Assembly: GCA_003385635.1 (NCBI GenBank)
Contig: QQUY01000002.1
Span: 310,001 to 374,000, forward strand
DNA length: 64,000 nucleotides
Direction of reading: 5' to 3'
Origin: Acidobacteriota bacterium
GTDB lineage: Bacteria; Acidobacteriota; Blastocatellia; Pyrinomonadales; Pyrinomonadaceae
Made by a program: the position numbers and the translations under genes. Positions 26,988-36,024 of this stretch are shown here, piece by piece. The notes beneath the pieces are model-generated. The model was given only the letters and a program-made list of their open reading frames with translations, was not told the origin of the DNA and searched no databases. Every line of letters starts with the position of its first letter. Position 1 is the first letter of the stretch.

Positions 26988-27812
26988 TCACGGATATGCC
27001 GGAAAGTCCCATATGTTTCGGATCAGTTCGTCATTGAATTCGTAAACTATCACCGCTGCCTGGCTCCGGTCGGCTCCCTCATCGTCCTTCCAAAAGACCC
27101 TCTCGGTCACGACCACGAACCGTCCGGAAGTCATAAGCGATTCAATTTTCGAGTTCGTTGACGGTCCGTCCTTGAAATAGGGAACGAGCGACTCTCGCAG
27201 AGCCTTCTTTCCATCGGTCACTACCTCCATCTTCTCAGGGTTGATCCTTTGCCAGCGGACGTCGTCCCGGACCAGACCCATCATTGAGTCGAGGTCCCGG
27301 GCATTGTACGCTGCCGTGAACTTTCTAACCGCGTTCTCCTGCCCGCCGACACGCTTGTACGCAACGCTTCCGAATTCACGCCATCCGTCCTTCACTTTCA
27401 CAGAATCAGTCACGGTCATCGTGTCAGGACCCGTTAGTTTGTATTCTGTCCTTCCTTCCTCCGTTTCAGCTGTACCCCATAGCGCTAACAGCGTGCCTTC
27501 GTTGAACGAAGCTCCGATGGGACGTGCGGAACCGAGTGAATCAACCCAAAGACCCGTGAAACTTCCTTCCTCTCCCGGCGAATAAAGCGCGTTTCCTTCA
27601 AACAAGATTCCGCCTTCCATCTTGTTCTTGAACTCAAGCCTGTAGTGCTTTCCACCGGCAATGGATCTCCATACCATCGTGACCTCGGACTGGCGTCCGT
27701 TGACCTTGCCGTTTCCTTGCCACGTACCAACGAGACTGTCCAGTGAGGCCGCCTGGGAAAATGCCGCGGCGGATAGTATCAACAGCATCAATGCCGAAAG
27801 AATTGATCTCAT
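26988..27812 (-). CDS. Exported protein with a SnoaL/NTF2-like C-terminal domain
   Basis: The 274 residues have a signal peptide (MRSILSALMLLILSAAAFSQ). A beta-barrel-like domain from about 24 to 150 (LVGTWQGNGKVNGR..., like small lipocalin-type 'DUF1579' proteins) is followed by a SnoaL/NTF2-like domain from about 155 (QENAVRKFTAAYNARDLDSMMGLVRDDVRW). The combination suggests a periplasmic ligand-binding or accessory protein. Substrate and partner are unknown. Confidence 0.75.
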   Translation of the reverse strand: MRSILSALMLLILSAAAFSQAASLDSLVGTWQGNGKVNGRQSEVTMVWRSIAGGKHYRLEFKNKMEGGILFEGNALYSPGEEGSFTGLWVDSLGSARPIGASFNEGTLLALWGTAETEEGRTEYKLTGPDTMTVTDSVKVKDGWREFGSVAYKRVGGQENAVRKFTAAYNARDLDSMMGLVRDDVRWQRINPEKMEVVTDGKKALRESLVPYFKDGPSTNSKIESLMTSGRFVVVTERVFWKDDEGADRSQAAVIVYEFNDELIRNIWDFPAYP

Positions 27813-27859
27813 GAGTCGTGCTCCTTTTGGTTTGTTCTCCGGTTAATGAATGCGATCTT

Positions 27860-28128
27860 TGTCCTCGTACCAATCGAATGGATATCGCGCGGTCGACATC
27901 TCTGCGGCTTTGCCGCCGGGCTGTGCGGAAAGGCTTGCCTTTCCGTCGTGATTTCCTCTCCTTATCTTCCTCGCGGAGGCTAAGCCTCCGCGAACGCAAG
28001 AATGTGCTCGCGTTCGGTAAGCCAAAGGCGTACCGCACAGCATTGCGGCATAGCCGCAGACAGCCCGCCGTTAAACAACTTCTTCCTTATTGCTCACTGT
28101 TTACCGCTCACAGCTCACCGCTTACTGC
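27860..28128. repeat. Hairpins and 10-base tandem units in a gap
   Basis: Several perfect short hairpins occur (GGAAAGGCTTGCCTTTCC near 27927, GCGGAGGCTAAGCCTCCGC near 27973, GCGGCATAGCCGC near 28047). They are followed by irregular CTCACCGCTTACTG-type units up to the stop codon of the DUF2461 gene. No gene is supported. Confidence 0.6.
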
Positions 28129-28791
28129 TCACCGCTTACTGCTTACTGCCCTCAGAAAATCGATCAGCGGTTTCATCGCCTTAAACACTTTCGCGGCGTT
28201 CGCGGCGAATCGTGGATCCTTTATATCAACATCCTTCTTCATCTCGTGAACGACGGTGTAGCCCTTGAGTCGAAGGTAGTCGATCGCCGGATGGTCCTTG
28301 TCAAACCCCTTCGGCGCCGTCTTCAGCTTTTCGTGTGAATCGATCTTGTCGAAGTATTTCCTGAACGCTGCGCTCTTCTCCATCTTCGCGAGGACCTTCG
28401 GATCGGCAGCGATCGCATTGCGAACAGCCAGCAAAGTATTCGCCTCGGGTCTGTGCATCCCGCCGGCCAAAAAGCTACCTCCTGGTTCGATATGAATATA
28501 GTATCCGGGAAGCATCGACTTCCGTCCGCCAGGAGCTATGTAGGCTCCGAACGCGGTCTTGTAAGGGCTCTTGTCTTTTGAGAATCGTATGTCGCGATAG
28601 ATCCTGAACAAACAATCTTTGGGATCGGTGCCAATGACATCGGGATCGAACGCCGCGATACGCCTGATCAGGTCTTCAACGAACTCCTCGAACTCCTCAC
28701 GCGCTTCGTCGTACTGGTCCTTGTTTGCCTTGAACCAGTCACGGTCATTGTTCTTTCTTAACCTCGCGAGGAACTTAAGTGATTTTTCCAT
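28129..28791 (-). CDS. DUF2461 family protein
   Basis: The 220-residue sequence follows the DUF2461 (TIGR02453) pattern: LRKNNDRDWFKANKDQYDEAREEFEEFV at the N-terminus, then FRIYRDIRFSKDKSPYKTAFGAYI and GYYIHIEPGGSFLAGGMHRPE. The family is widespread in bacteria, cytosolic and of unknown function. The C-terminal codons run into short tandem repeat sequence. Family assignment is secure, function is not. Confidence 0.9.
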   Translation of the reverse strand: MEKSLKFLARLRKNNDRDWFKANKDQYDEAREEFEEFVEDLIRRIAAFDPDVIGTDPKDCLFRIYRDIRFSKDKSPYKTAFGAYIAPGGRKSMLPGYYIHIEPGGSFLAGGMHRPEANTLLAVRNAIAADPKVLAKMEKSAAFRKYFDKIDSHEKLKTAPKGFDKDHPAIDYLRLKGYTVVHEMKKDVDIKDPRFAANAAKVFKAMKPLIDFLRAVSSKR

Positions 28792-28852
28792 TTTGTTCTT
28801 CCTTCTTTATAGACGATCGAGCCCCGTTAAAATGGACCTGCTTCCAGTGAAT

Positions 28853-28995
28853 TTAGCCACAGATTAAGGGGATGAACACAGATCACTGAAGGGAGCTATA
28901 TTGGCATCCATCCAACGTACCCAATATTCATCTACGCTGTTCAGGTTCATCAACCCCCTCCTAGATCCGTGTTCATCCCCTTCATCCGTGGCTAA
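28853..28995. mobile_element. MITE-like 143-bp element, copy 1 (reverse orientation)
   Basis: A 143-base unit has ~30-base inverted ends (TTAGCCACAGATTAAGGGGA... and ...TCCCCTTCATCCGTGGCTAA, a few mismatches). The core contains GGAGCTATATTGGCATCCAT and is in the opposite orientation to the copies at 33312 and 34735. No ORF is inside. It ends three bases before the stop codon of the VOC gene at 28999. Confidence 0.85.
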
Positions 28996-28998
28996 CCT

Positions 28999-29358
28999 CT
29001 ACTTTTGGTAGTGCGGCTGGTACAGCTGGACCTTCACGCCGCCGGGCATTCTGAAGTGCGTGACGAGCCCGAATCCTGCGTCGACTACCTCGCCAACGAA
29101 TTCCACTCCTTTCCCTTTTAGCTCATTGACCGTTTCCCTAATGTCATCGCAATAGAACGATACATCGTGAGTGCCTGCCGGTGCGCCGTGCTTTCCTTCC
29201 GGATCAGACGGATGGACCCCCATATCCGCTTCCGGAAGATCGAAGATCAGCCAGCCTTGTCCCACATCGGTGAAAGTGAAACCAAGCTTGTCCTTGATGA
29301 ATTCCCGAAGCCCCTCTGCATCGTCTGAATAGAACATCGTATGTACGCCTTTGATCAT
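28999..29358 (-). CDS. VOC-family (glyoxalase-like) protein
   Basis: The 119 residues form one VOC domain: an N-terminal MFYSDDAEGLREFIKDKLGF, a central GTHDVSFYCDDIRETVNELKGKGVEFVG helix-strand unit and a closing LVTHFRMPGGVKVQLYQPHY. It likely dimerises and binds a metal with His and Glu at the usual edge strands, though the substrate is unknown. AGGAGAGTAACT precedes the start. A 143-bp element follows the stop codon almost directly. Confidence 0.83.
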   Translation of the reverse strand: MIKGVHTMFYSDDAEGLREFIKDKLGFTFTDVGQGWLIFDLPEADMGVHPSDPEGKHGAPAGTHDVSFYCDDIRETVNELKGKGVEFVGEVVDAGFGLVTHFRMPGGVKVQLYQPHYQK

Positions 29359-29399
29359 AGTTACTCTCCTTTGTCGGAAATCGTGAAGGGTGACTCGTG

Positions 29400-30120
29400 A
29401 ATGGTGAAACGTAAATCGTGAATAGAGAAGAGATCAGTACCGGGAGCAGTAGCGACCGGTATATGGGGTGTTTACCGCAAAGGCGCGGAGGCGCAAAGGT
29501 TTTTGGGAAAACACCGACTGTGAATAGTTCAAAGTTTCAGGTTCAAAGTTCCAGGTTTGTGGTCGGCACCCCACATTCATATTACCTTGCGCCTCCGCGC
29601 CTTTGCGGTTAATCCAGGTTGGGCCGGTCGCTACTGCTCCCGGTTCTGATCTCTTCTCTATTCACGATTCACGATTCACGATTCTCCATTCTCCATTCAC
29701 GAATATCTGTTATGCCCGTCGCTAGCGCTCCGGGTTCAGATTGTGCCGGTCGCTACCGCTCCCGGTACTGTTTCTTCACCATTCACAATTCACCATTCAC
29801 AATTCACCATTCACGAATATCTGTTATGCCCGTCGCTGGCGCTCCGGGTTCAGATGATCCCGGTCGCTACCGCTCCCGGTACTGATTTCCTCTCTATTCA
29901 CTATTCACGATTCACTATTCACGATTCACCATTCACGAATATCTGTTATGCCCGTCGCTGGCGCTCCGGGTTCAGATTGTGCCGGTCGCTACCGGTACTG
30001 ATTTCTTCACCATTCACAATTCACGATTCATCATTCACCATTCACCATTCACAATTCACGATTTACCATTCACCATTCACCATTCACGATTCACGATTTA
30101 CGATTCACCATTCACGATCG
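29400..30120. repeat. Dense repeat region: ATTCACG heptamers, REP pairs and a MITE-2 copy
   Basis: The 760-bp gap is wholly repeats. A ~136-base element with ACCGCAAAGGCGCGGAGG ends lies at about 29474-29609. REP type A/B pairs occur at about 29622, 29710-29768, 29825-29884 and 29947-30001. Arrays of 7-base units (ATTCACG, ATTCACC, ATTCTCC) lie at about 29661-29704, 29775-29815, 29895-29940 and 30010-30118. A ~120-base unit made of array, REP A and REP B is present about three times in tandem. The last array ends at the dnaE2 stop. Confidence 0.85.
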
Positions 30121-30121
30121 A

Positions 30122-33100
30122 CTAGTGAAAATCATGCGACTCCCCGTAAAGACTTATAAATGACAGCCGCTCGAAGTACATTCCCTTCACAAGCGTCTGG
30201 ATGCCGTTGTTCTCCACCTGTCCCTTTATAAGAAGATACGGGCTCTCGATTATCGTCTGTCTGAACTTGTCGAAAATGTCCGGCATCACGATAAAGTTCG
30301 ATATCCCCATCTCGTCCTCGAGGCTTATGAATAGCACTCCTTTCGCAGTGCCCGGCCGCTGACGGCAGATAACCGCTCCGGCGACCGACACAAGCGACCT
30401 TCTCTTTCTTCTTGTCACCTCTTCCGACGATAGTATCCCTTTTCTGTTCAGCGCGTCGCGGATAAGCGCCATCGGATGGCGTTTTACCGTGAGGCCCGTG
30501 ACCGAGAAGTCCGCGTGAAGGTTCTCCAACTCGTTCATCAGGGGCAGAGGCGAACGCTTCGGCCTCTCGCGCAGGTTCTTCAACAGAGGCCCGACCTTCT
30601 GTATTTCGCGCTCCGCATCCCACAAGGAGCCCCGCCGGTCCTTGCCGAACGTCAATGCCCCCGCCAAAGAAAGCTGCCGTATCTCGCGCTTGTTTATCGA
30701 GGGCACACGCGCCAGAAGATCGGCGATTCCCCCGAACGGCCCGCTCCGTTTCCGCTCCTCCTCGATCTCGAGCCCCGTGCTCTTCCGCAGGCCCTTTACA
30801 TACATCAGGCCGATCCGTATCAGCGGCTTCTTCTGCGGCCCCTCAAGCGAACACAGGTAATCGGAAGATTGTATGTCGATCGGCAGAAATTCCTGCCCGT
30901 GCCGCTCAGCATCCTTGATCAGCGTCGCCGGCGAATAAAAACCCATCGGCTGATTGTTCAGCAACCCGGTCGTGAACGCTGCCAGATAATGGCACTTCAG
31001 GTAAGCGCTGGCGTATGTGATCAGCGCAAAGCTCGCCGCGTGCGATTCCGGGAATCCATAGATCGCGAACGAGTTGACCGCCTTGGCGATCTTCTCCTGC
31101 GTCGCCTCGTTGATACCGTTCCGCTTCATCCCCTCCATAAGCCGCGCGGTGATCTCCGGAACCTTTTTGTCCGCCCGCTTGAAACCGAATGCACGGCGCA
31201 GTTCCTCCGCCTCGCCGCCCGAAAAATCGGCGGCGACCATCGCGATCTTCAGAAGCTGTTCCTGAAAAAGCGGGACACCGAGCGTCTTCTGCAGGATCGG
31301 CTTGAGCCTCGGGTCCATATAATCGACGTTCTCCTGGCCAAGCCGCCTGCGGACATACGGCCCGTACATCTGTCCGACGATCGGACCGGGGCGTATGATC
31401 GCGACCTGCACCACGAGATCGTAAAACTTCGTCGGCAGTGTCTTTGGCAGAGAGCTCATCTGCGCGCGGCTTTCGACCTGGAACAGCCCGACCGTGTCCG
31501 CCTTCTGCAGCGTCTTGTAAACAAGCGGATCGTCCTTGGGGATCGTCGCCAGATCGACCTCTTCGCCGTGATGATCGCGCACGAGATTTACCGTGTCGCG
31601 GACCGCGGCGAGCATTCCAAGGCCCAGCAGATCGACCTTGATGATCCCGACGTTGGCGCAGTCGTCCTTGTCCCACTGGACGACGACGCGGCCGGGCATC
31701 GTGGCGGGCTCGAGCGGAACAACGTGGTCGAGCTTTCCTTTGAAGACGATCATCCCGCCGGAATGCTGGCCGAGGTGGCGGGGATAATCCTGTATCCGCT
31801 CGACAAGCTCGGCGAACTTCGCGATCCGTTTGCTGACACCCAGGTCAGAATTCTCGCGTAGCCTTTCGAAGAAATCGCCGTCCGAATGCCTGAAATGCGA
31901 GGCGAGCTTTGCAAGCTTACCTACCTGTTCCTCCGGGATCTCGAACACCTTTCCGGTCTCGCGGATCGCCGAGCGCTGACGGTAAGTGATGATGTTGGCT
32001 GTCATCGCGGCGCCGTGCTCGCCGTACTTTTGATAGAGATACTGGATAGCGAGCTCGCGGTCGGGCCCGCTCGGAAGGTCCAGATCGATATCCGGACACT
32101 CTTCGCGCTCTTCGGAAAGAAACCGTTCGAACAGAAGATCGCTCGTCGCCGGATCGACCGCGGTTATGCCGAGCACGTAGCAGACCGCACTGTTCGCCGC
32201 CGAACCTCGGCCCTGGACGAGTATGTCGTGGCGGCGGCAGAAATCGACGATATCCCATACAACGAGGAAATATCCGCACAGATCGAGCTTTTCGATCATA
32301 TGAAGTTCCTTCTCGATCTGTTCGGCGACCTTCTTCGGCACCTTTCCGCCGTAGCGCTGGTAGGTTCCCTTGCGTGTGATTCGGCGGAGAAAGCTCTGCA
32401 TCGTTTCACCGTCGGGCGCCTCGTAATCGGGGAACGTGTAGCCGAGCCGGTCCATCGAGAACTCGACCATCGATGCGATCTCGCCCGTCATCTCGACTGC
32501 TCGTTTCTGATCTGAAAAGAGCTTCTCGATATAAACGGAAGGCTTCACGAACCGTTCGGCGTTGAGCGACATAAGCCGTCCGGCAGTGCCGACCGTCGCC
32601 GAGTTGCGCAGACAGGTGAACAGGTCGGAGATCTCCCGGTCGTATTTGTCCGCGTACAGAACGCCGTTCGTCGCGACGAGCGGAACGCCGCTGCGTTCCG
32701 AAAGTTCGATCAGGTGCTGGTTGATCCGCTCCTCGTCGCGGCGCAGATGGCGCTGGAGCTCCAGATAGAAACGATCTTTGAAGATCGAGCGCAGGCGGTC
32801 GAACTTGTGGAGCGCGATGTCCTTGTCGCCGCTTCTTATCGAAGAGGGAAGCAGGCCGTCTTCGGGCGATCCGGAAAGACAGATCAGTCCCTTGTTGAAC
32901 TGTTCAAGGTCGTCGAACGTCGCGCGATGCTCTCCCTTCTCGGCGCGCAGTTTTGCGGTGGTCAGAAGCTGGCACAGGTTCTGGTATCCCTCAAGCGTGA
33001 CGGGGATCACGGGAAGCGCCGACTCGTCGAACATCGTCACCTCGGCCCCGATGACAGGCTTGATGCCGAGCTTCTTTGCCTTCCGGTGAAAACGGACCGC

Positions 33101-33235
33101 TCCGCTGACGTTGTCGCGGTCGAGCTGTGCGATCGAGGGGATGCCGTTCTCCGCGGCGGCCTCCGCAAGGCGCTCCGGCAGCGACCCGCCGCGCAGGAAA
33201 CTGAAAGCTGAAGATGCGTGAAGCTCGACGTACAT
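30122..33235 (-). CDS. dnaE2: Error-prone DNA polymerase DnaE2 (ImuC)
   Basis: This is the C-family polymerase of the SOS mutasome, copying past damage without proofreading. The 1037 residues are the usual length. They comprise an N-terminal PHP domain (ELHASSAFSFLRGGS, GAEVTMF), the palm with the metal-binding motif CPDIDLDLPSG near residue 380, fingers and thumb with VQWDKDDC and QGRGSAANS, and a C-terminal OB fold (VSVAGAVICRQRPGTAKG) ending in the family tail SHDFH. It lies downstream of imuB and imuA on the same strand. A heptamer array begins immediately after its stop codon. Confidence 0.96.
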   Translation of the reverse strand: MYVELHASSAFSFLRGGSLPERLAEAAAENGIPSIAQLDRDNVSGAVRFHRKAKKLGIKPVIGAEVTMFDESALPVIPVTLEGYQNLCQLLTTAKLRAEKGEHRATFDDLEQFNKGLICLSGSPEDGLLPSSIRSGDKDIALHKFDRLRSIFKDRFYLELQRHLRRDEERINQHLIELSERSGVPLVATNGVLYADKYDREISDLFTCLRNSATVGTAGRLMSLNAERFVKPSVYIEKLFSDQKRAVEMTGEIASMVEFSMDRLGYTFPDYEAPDGETMQSFLRRITRKGTYQRYGGKVPKKVAEQIEKELHMIEKLDLCGYFLVVWDIVDFCRRHDILVQGRGSAANSAVCYVLGITAVDPATSDLLFERFLSEEREECPDIDLDLPSGPDRELAIQYLYQKYGEHGAAMTANIITYRQRSAIRETGKVFEIPEEQVGKLAKLASHFRHSDGDFFERLRENSDLGVSKRIAKFAELVERIQDYPRHLGQHSGGMIVFKGKLDHVVPLEPATMPGRVVVQWDKDDCANVGIIKVDLLGLGMLAAVRDTVNLVRDHHGEEVDLATIPKDDPLVYKTLQKADTVGLFQVESRAQMSSLPKTLPTKFYDLVVQVAIIRPGPIVGQMYGPYVRRRLGQENVDYMDPRLKPILQKTLGVPLFQEQLLKIAMVAADFSGGEAEELRRAFGFKRADKKVPEITARLMEGMKRNGINEATQEKIAKAVNSFAIYGFPESHAASFALITYASAYLKCHYLAAFTTGLLNNQPMGFYSPATLIKDAERHGQEFLPIDIQSSDYLCSLEGPQKKPLIRIGLMYVKGLRKSTGLEIEEERKRSGPFGGIADLLARVPSINKREIRQLSLAGALTFGKDRRGSLWDAEREIQKVGPLLKNLRERPKRSPLPLMNELENLHADFSVTGLTVKRHPMALIRDALNRKGILSSEEVTRRKRRSLVSVAGAVICRQRPGTAKGVLFISLEDEMGISNFIVMPDIFDKFRQTIIESPYLLIKGQVENNGIQTLVKGMYFERLSFISLYGESHDFH

Positions 33236-33311
33236 GGATCAGGTATCAGAGATCAGGTATCAAGTATCAGGTATCAGAACCCGGAGCGGTAGCGACCGGC
33301 GGAGAAGGAAC

Positions 33312-33452
33312 TAGCCACAGATGAAGGGGATGAACACAGATTTGGGAAGGGGTGGATGAACCTGAACAGCGTTGATGAATATTGGATACGTTGGATGTAT
33401 GCCAATGTAGCTCCCTTCAGTGATCTGTGTTCATCCCCTTCATCTGTGGCTA
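33312..33452. mobile_element. MITE-like 143-bp element, copy 2 (between dnaE2 and imuB)
   Basis: This 141-base copy has inverted ends TAGCCACAGATGAAGGGGAT and ATCCCCTTCATCTGTGGCTA (essentially perfect over ~30 bases) and a core with GGAAGGGGTGGATGAACCTG and TATGCCAATGTAGCTCCCTT. It fills most of the 226-bp gap between imuB and dnaE2, next to a REP type B copy at 33277. A transcript crossing it could form a long hairpin. Confidence 0.88.
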
Positions 33453-33461
33453 AATACCCTC

Positions 33462-34694
33462 TCAATCAAATCCGCCCTCGATCATCCCCTCACCGGGGCC
33501 GTTGACCACCACCCGGTAGACCGCGCCCGATTCCGTCTCGACATCCCATTCGTCCCGCGCGAACACATCCGCGCGGTGCCATTCCGCGTCCGCCCGCCAG
33601 GGGCCGGCCGCGGTCCGTATCATCTGCCGCTTTCCCTTTATCGATATGACCCTCGGCATACCGTTCTCGAACGCGATCCGTGCCCTGACCGGTTTGGGAT
33701 AACGGTAGTAGGCAGCAAAGACCACCTCGCCTGCCTTTTCGTCAAACTCGCGTGTCAGAGGCGAAAGGTTCTCGGTCATCGAGAACGGCCGGCTCCACGA
33801 ATCCCGAAGCCTCGGCACGCCTATATCCTTCACGCCGACCACCTTCTTCAGCTTTGAAACCACCAGGTCCAGATTCTCCGGCTCAAGCACCGCGCCCGAG
33901 TAGAGATTGTTCTGCACGACGCGCGGGCGGCAGGACTCGAACTCCGCCTCGACGCATTCGATCCCGAATTCCGGAGGGTCCTGTTCGACCTTCGACACGA
34001 TCTGCCTGAGCCATATCTTTTCGTTGAGCACGGGAAAGACCAGCCGCACCTTGTATTCCTTTCTACCGCCTCGGCCAGAAAGGATGATGTTTGCGGTCTG
34101 CGTCGAAAGGCCCGTGTACGAGAGGTTCTCGAACACCTGCCGGACACCGGCGGAGAGTATGAAGTGCAAGGGCTCGATGGTCTTTATCTCGCCGTCCAGC
34201 CGGCGCGACCAAAGGAAGTTGTTGTCGCGGACGTTCCATCCCGGCGCACGATACGCGGTGCCCGAGGCCGCCTCGCGATGCGGGATTATCTCCAGCCCGA
34301 AACGCTCGACCATGTCGTCTTCCGGAAGCTCCCTGAACTCGCCAAGCGTGACTATTCCCCACGCGTCCATCAGCTCGCGGAACTCGCGGTCGGCATCGAG
34401 CGCGTCGACCGGGATCTCTTCCAGCTCTTTCGGGTCCTCGGCGGTGGCAAAGCTGACTCCTTCGCGATGACGCGCGAGCATAAGCGCCGCGGCGGCGTTG
34501 TCGGAAACTCCGATCGCCTTGTATGCGCCTTCGCTGAATATCTCTTCGGCCAGCCGTCTCGCTTTCCTCTCAGCGCTTCCGGTTATGTCAAAGATCAGCA
34601 TCCGCGGCCCTACGATCTCTATGTTGGGCGAATGCCCCCGCGCCGCCTCAAGCGCCTGAGAATTGTCTGACTTTGATCGGATCGCGATGTACAT
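33462..34694 (-). CDS. imuB: ImuB, Y-family polymerase-like mutasome subunit
   Basis: The 410 residues are taken from the ATG at 34694, which matches the family start (MYIAI); the open frame runs to 34742 through repeat sequence. ImuB is a catalytically dead Y-family polymerase relative that links ImuA and DnaE2 to the beta clamp. The helix-hairpin segment DADREFRELMDAWGIVTLGEFRELPEDDMVERFG and the little-finger-like C-terminal half fit. It is somewhat shorter than many ImuB proteins. No ribosome-binding site is seen; instead a REP type B copy abuts the start codon. Confidence 0.85.
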   Translation of the reverse strand: MYIAIRSKSDNSQALEAARGHSPNIEIVGPRMLIFDITGSAERKARRLAEEIFSEGAYKAIGVSDNAAAALMLARHREGVSFATAEDPKELEEIPVDALDADREFRELMDAWGIVTLGEFRELPEDDMVERFGLEIIPHREAASGTAYRAPGWNVRDNNFLWSRRLDGEIKTIEPLHFILSAGVRQVFENLSYTGLSTQTANIILSGRGGRKEYKVRLVFPVLNEKIWLRQIVSKVEQDPPEFGIECVEAEFESCRPRVVQNNLYSGAVLEPENLDLVVSKLKKVVGVKDIGVPRLRDSWSRPFSMTENLSPLTREFDEKAGEVVFAAYYRYPKPVRARIAFENGMPRVISIKGKRQMIRTAAGPWRADAEWHRADVFARDEWDVETESGAVYRVVVNGPGEGMIEGGFD

Positions 34695-34734
34695 AATCAG
34701 TACCGGGAGCGGTAGCGACCGGCCCAAGGGAAAT

Positions 34735-34877
34735 TTAGCCACGGATAAAGGGGATAAACACGGATTTGGGAAGGGGTGGATGAACCTGAACGGCGTTGAA
34801 GAATATTGAATACGTTGGATTTATGCCAATGTAGCTTCCTTTAGTGATCCGTGTTCATCCCCTTCATCCGTGGCTAA
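34735..34877. mobile_element. MITE-like 143-bp element, copy 3 (between imuB and imuA)
   Basis: This 143-base unit is in the same orientation as copy 2. Its ends are TTAGCCACGGATAAAGGGGA and TCCCCTTCATCCGTGGCTAA, and the core is about 90 percent like copy 2 by eye (GGAAGGGGTGGATGAACCTG shared). It lies 40 bases upstream of imuB. The remaining gap holds a half MITE-2 end (CTCCGCGCCTCTGCGGT) and a REP A/B pair at 34911-34963. Confidence 0.88.
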
Positions 34878-34989
34878 CTTCCCTCCGCGCCTCTGCGGTA
34901 AACATCTGTTATGCCCGTCGCTAGCGCTCCGGGTTCAGATTGTGCCGGTCGCTACCGCTCCCGGGCAGGGACAAGCCCCGCCCTTACAT

Positions 34990-35643
34990 CTACCCCTCTT
35001 CATTGGTCAATGACATCTGTTCATTGGTCATTGATATCGGTTTTCTCATCTCCAGTTTCACCGACGAGCCGCGCATCACTTTAAAACCCGACTCGCCTGT
35101 CCATTCGCTCGCCTCTTTTTCTACCCGCACCGACTGGTGCGACGCCGAACGGAGCCTTGTCTCCTCAAGCGTCACAAGCAGAACAGCCGGCGTGTCCTTC
35201 AGACCGACCTTGAACCGGAACCAGTACGAACTCGGCATACGGTCCAGAAAATCCTTTTCCGCAAGGCTCAGATCAAGCCATATCGCTCCGAACAGTCCCG
35301 ACTGGATCAGGTAGTCGGTCGACAGCACCGCCTTCTTCGGATCACCTCCGCATTTGACCCAAAGGATCTTGTCCAGCTTTACGCCGCTCTTTTCGGCCGA
35401 CGGAGGATCAAAACTGTCCGAAGCGTCCACGACCGCGCATATGTTGTTCGAGCGCGTCAGATTCGCGATCATCGAAAATACCAGCCCGCGCTTGCCGCTG
35501 CCCTCTGCACCGGTCAGCTCGCAGATCCCACCGCGGATGAGACCGCCGTTCAGGCGGTCGAACGGCGCCACGCCGGTGAGGACACGCTCCGCCTGCCTTA
35601 ACTCCGCGAACTCCCGGAGCTTTGCGACCCCTTTGGCGATCAC
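34990..35643 (-). CDS. imuA: ImuA, RecA-like mutasome subunit
   Basis: The 217 residues resemble ImuA, a shortened RecA relative that works with ImuB and DnaE2. A Walker-A-like segment GAEGSGKRG is at 45-53, after TGVAPFDRLNGGLIRGGICEL, and a beta strand rich in AVLLVTLEE follows. The order lexA-imuA-imuB-dnaE2 on one strand strongly supports the call. The last codons (SMTNEQMSLTNEEG) are translated from TGGTCAATGA-type heptamer sequence, so the natural C-terminus appears to have been extended or replaced by a repeat. Confidence 0.85.
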   Translation of the reverse strand: MIAKGVAKLREFAELRQAERVLTGVAPFDRLNGGLIRGGICELTGAEGSGKRGLVFSMIANLTRSNNICAVVDASDSFDPPSAEKSGVKLDKILWVKCGGDPKKAVLSTDYLIQSGLFGAIWLDLSLAEKDFLDRMPSSYWFRFKVGLKDTPAVLLVTLEETRLRSASHQSVRVEKEASEWTGESGFKVMRGSSVKLEMRKPISMTNEQMSLTNEEG

Positions 35644-36024
35644 GACGGTAGTAAATCGTGAATCGTGAATCGTGAATAGGACGCTTGTAGTGACAGGGCT
35701 TGTCCCTGTCCGTGAGCGAACCTAATCGCGTTCAGGTGTTTACCGCAAAGGCGCAAAGGCACAGAGAAACTTAGGGATGGGAGCTCCCCGCCCGATCTTG
35801 AAACCTGGACTCTGAACCTTGAACTACTCACGGCCTTTTTAGTAAATCGTGAATGGTGAATCGTAATAGGGCGCTCACCACCGTCTCTGCAACAACCCTA
35901 AAAACCTCTGCGCCTCCGCGCCTCTGCGGTGACCATCTGTTATGCCCGTCGCTAGCGCTCCGGGTTCTTACTTCTTCTCTATTCACGATTCACGATTCAC
36001 TATTCACTATTCACGATTTACGAT
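35644..36024. repeat. Repeat-filled gap between lexA and imuA
   Basis: GTGAATCGTGAATC heptamer-type units border both genes (about 35650-35675 and 35980-36024). A long MITE-2-type unit with ACCGCAAAGG...CCTCTGCGGT ends spans about 35741-35930, and a REP type A copy lies at 35941-35970. No promoter or terminator is obvious, so imuA may depend on read-through from lexA. Confidence 0.7.

Noticed and set aside
30476-31861. Long plus-strand frame opposite dnaE2 (461 codons)
   Set aside because: It lies antisense to a well-conserved polymerase gene; its residues are Arg- and Gln-rich shadow sequence without a recognisable family.
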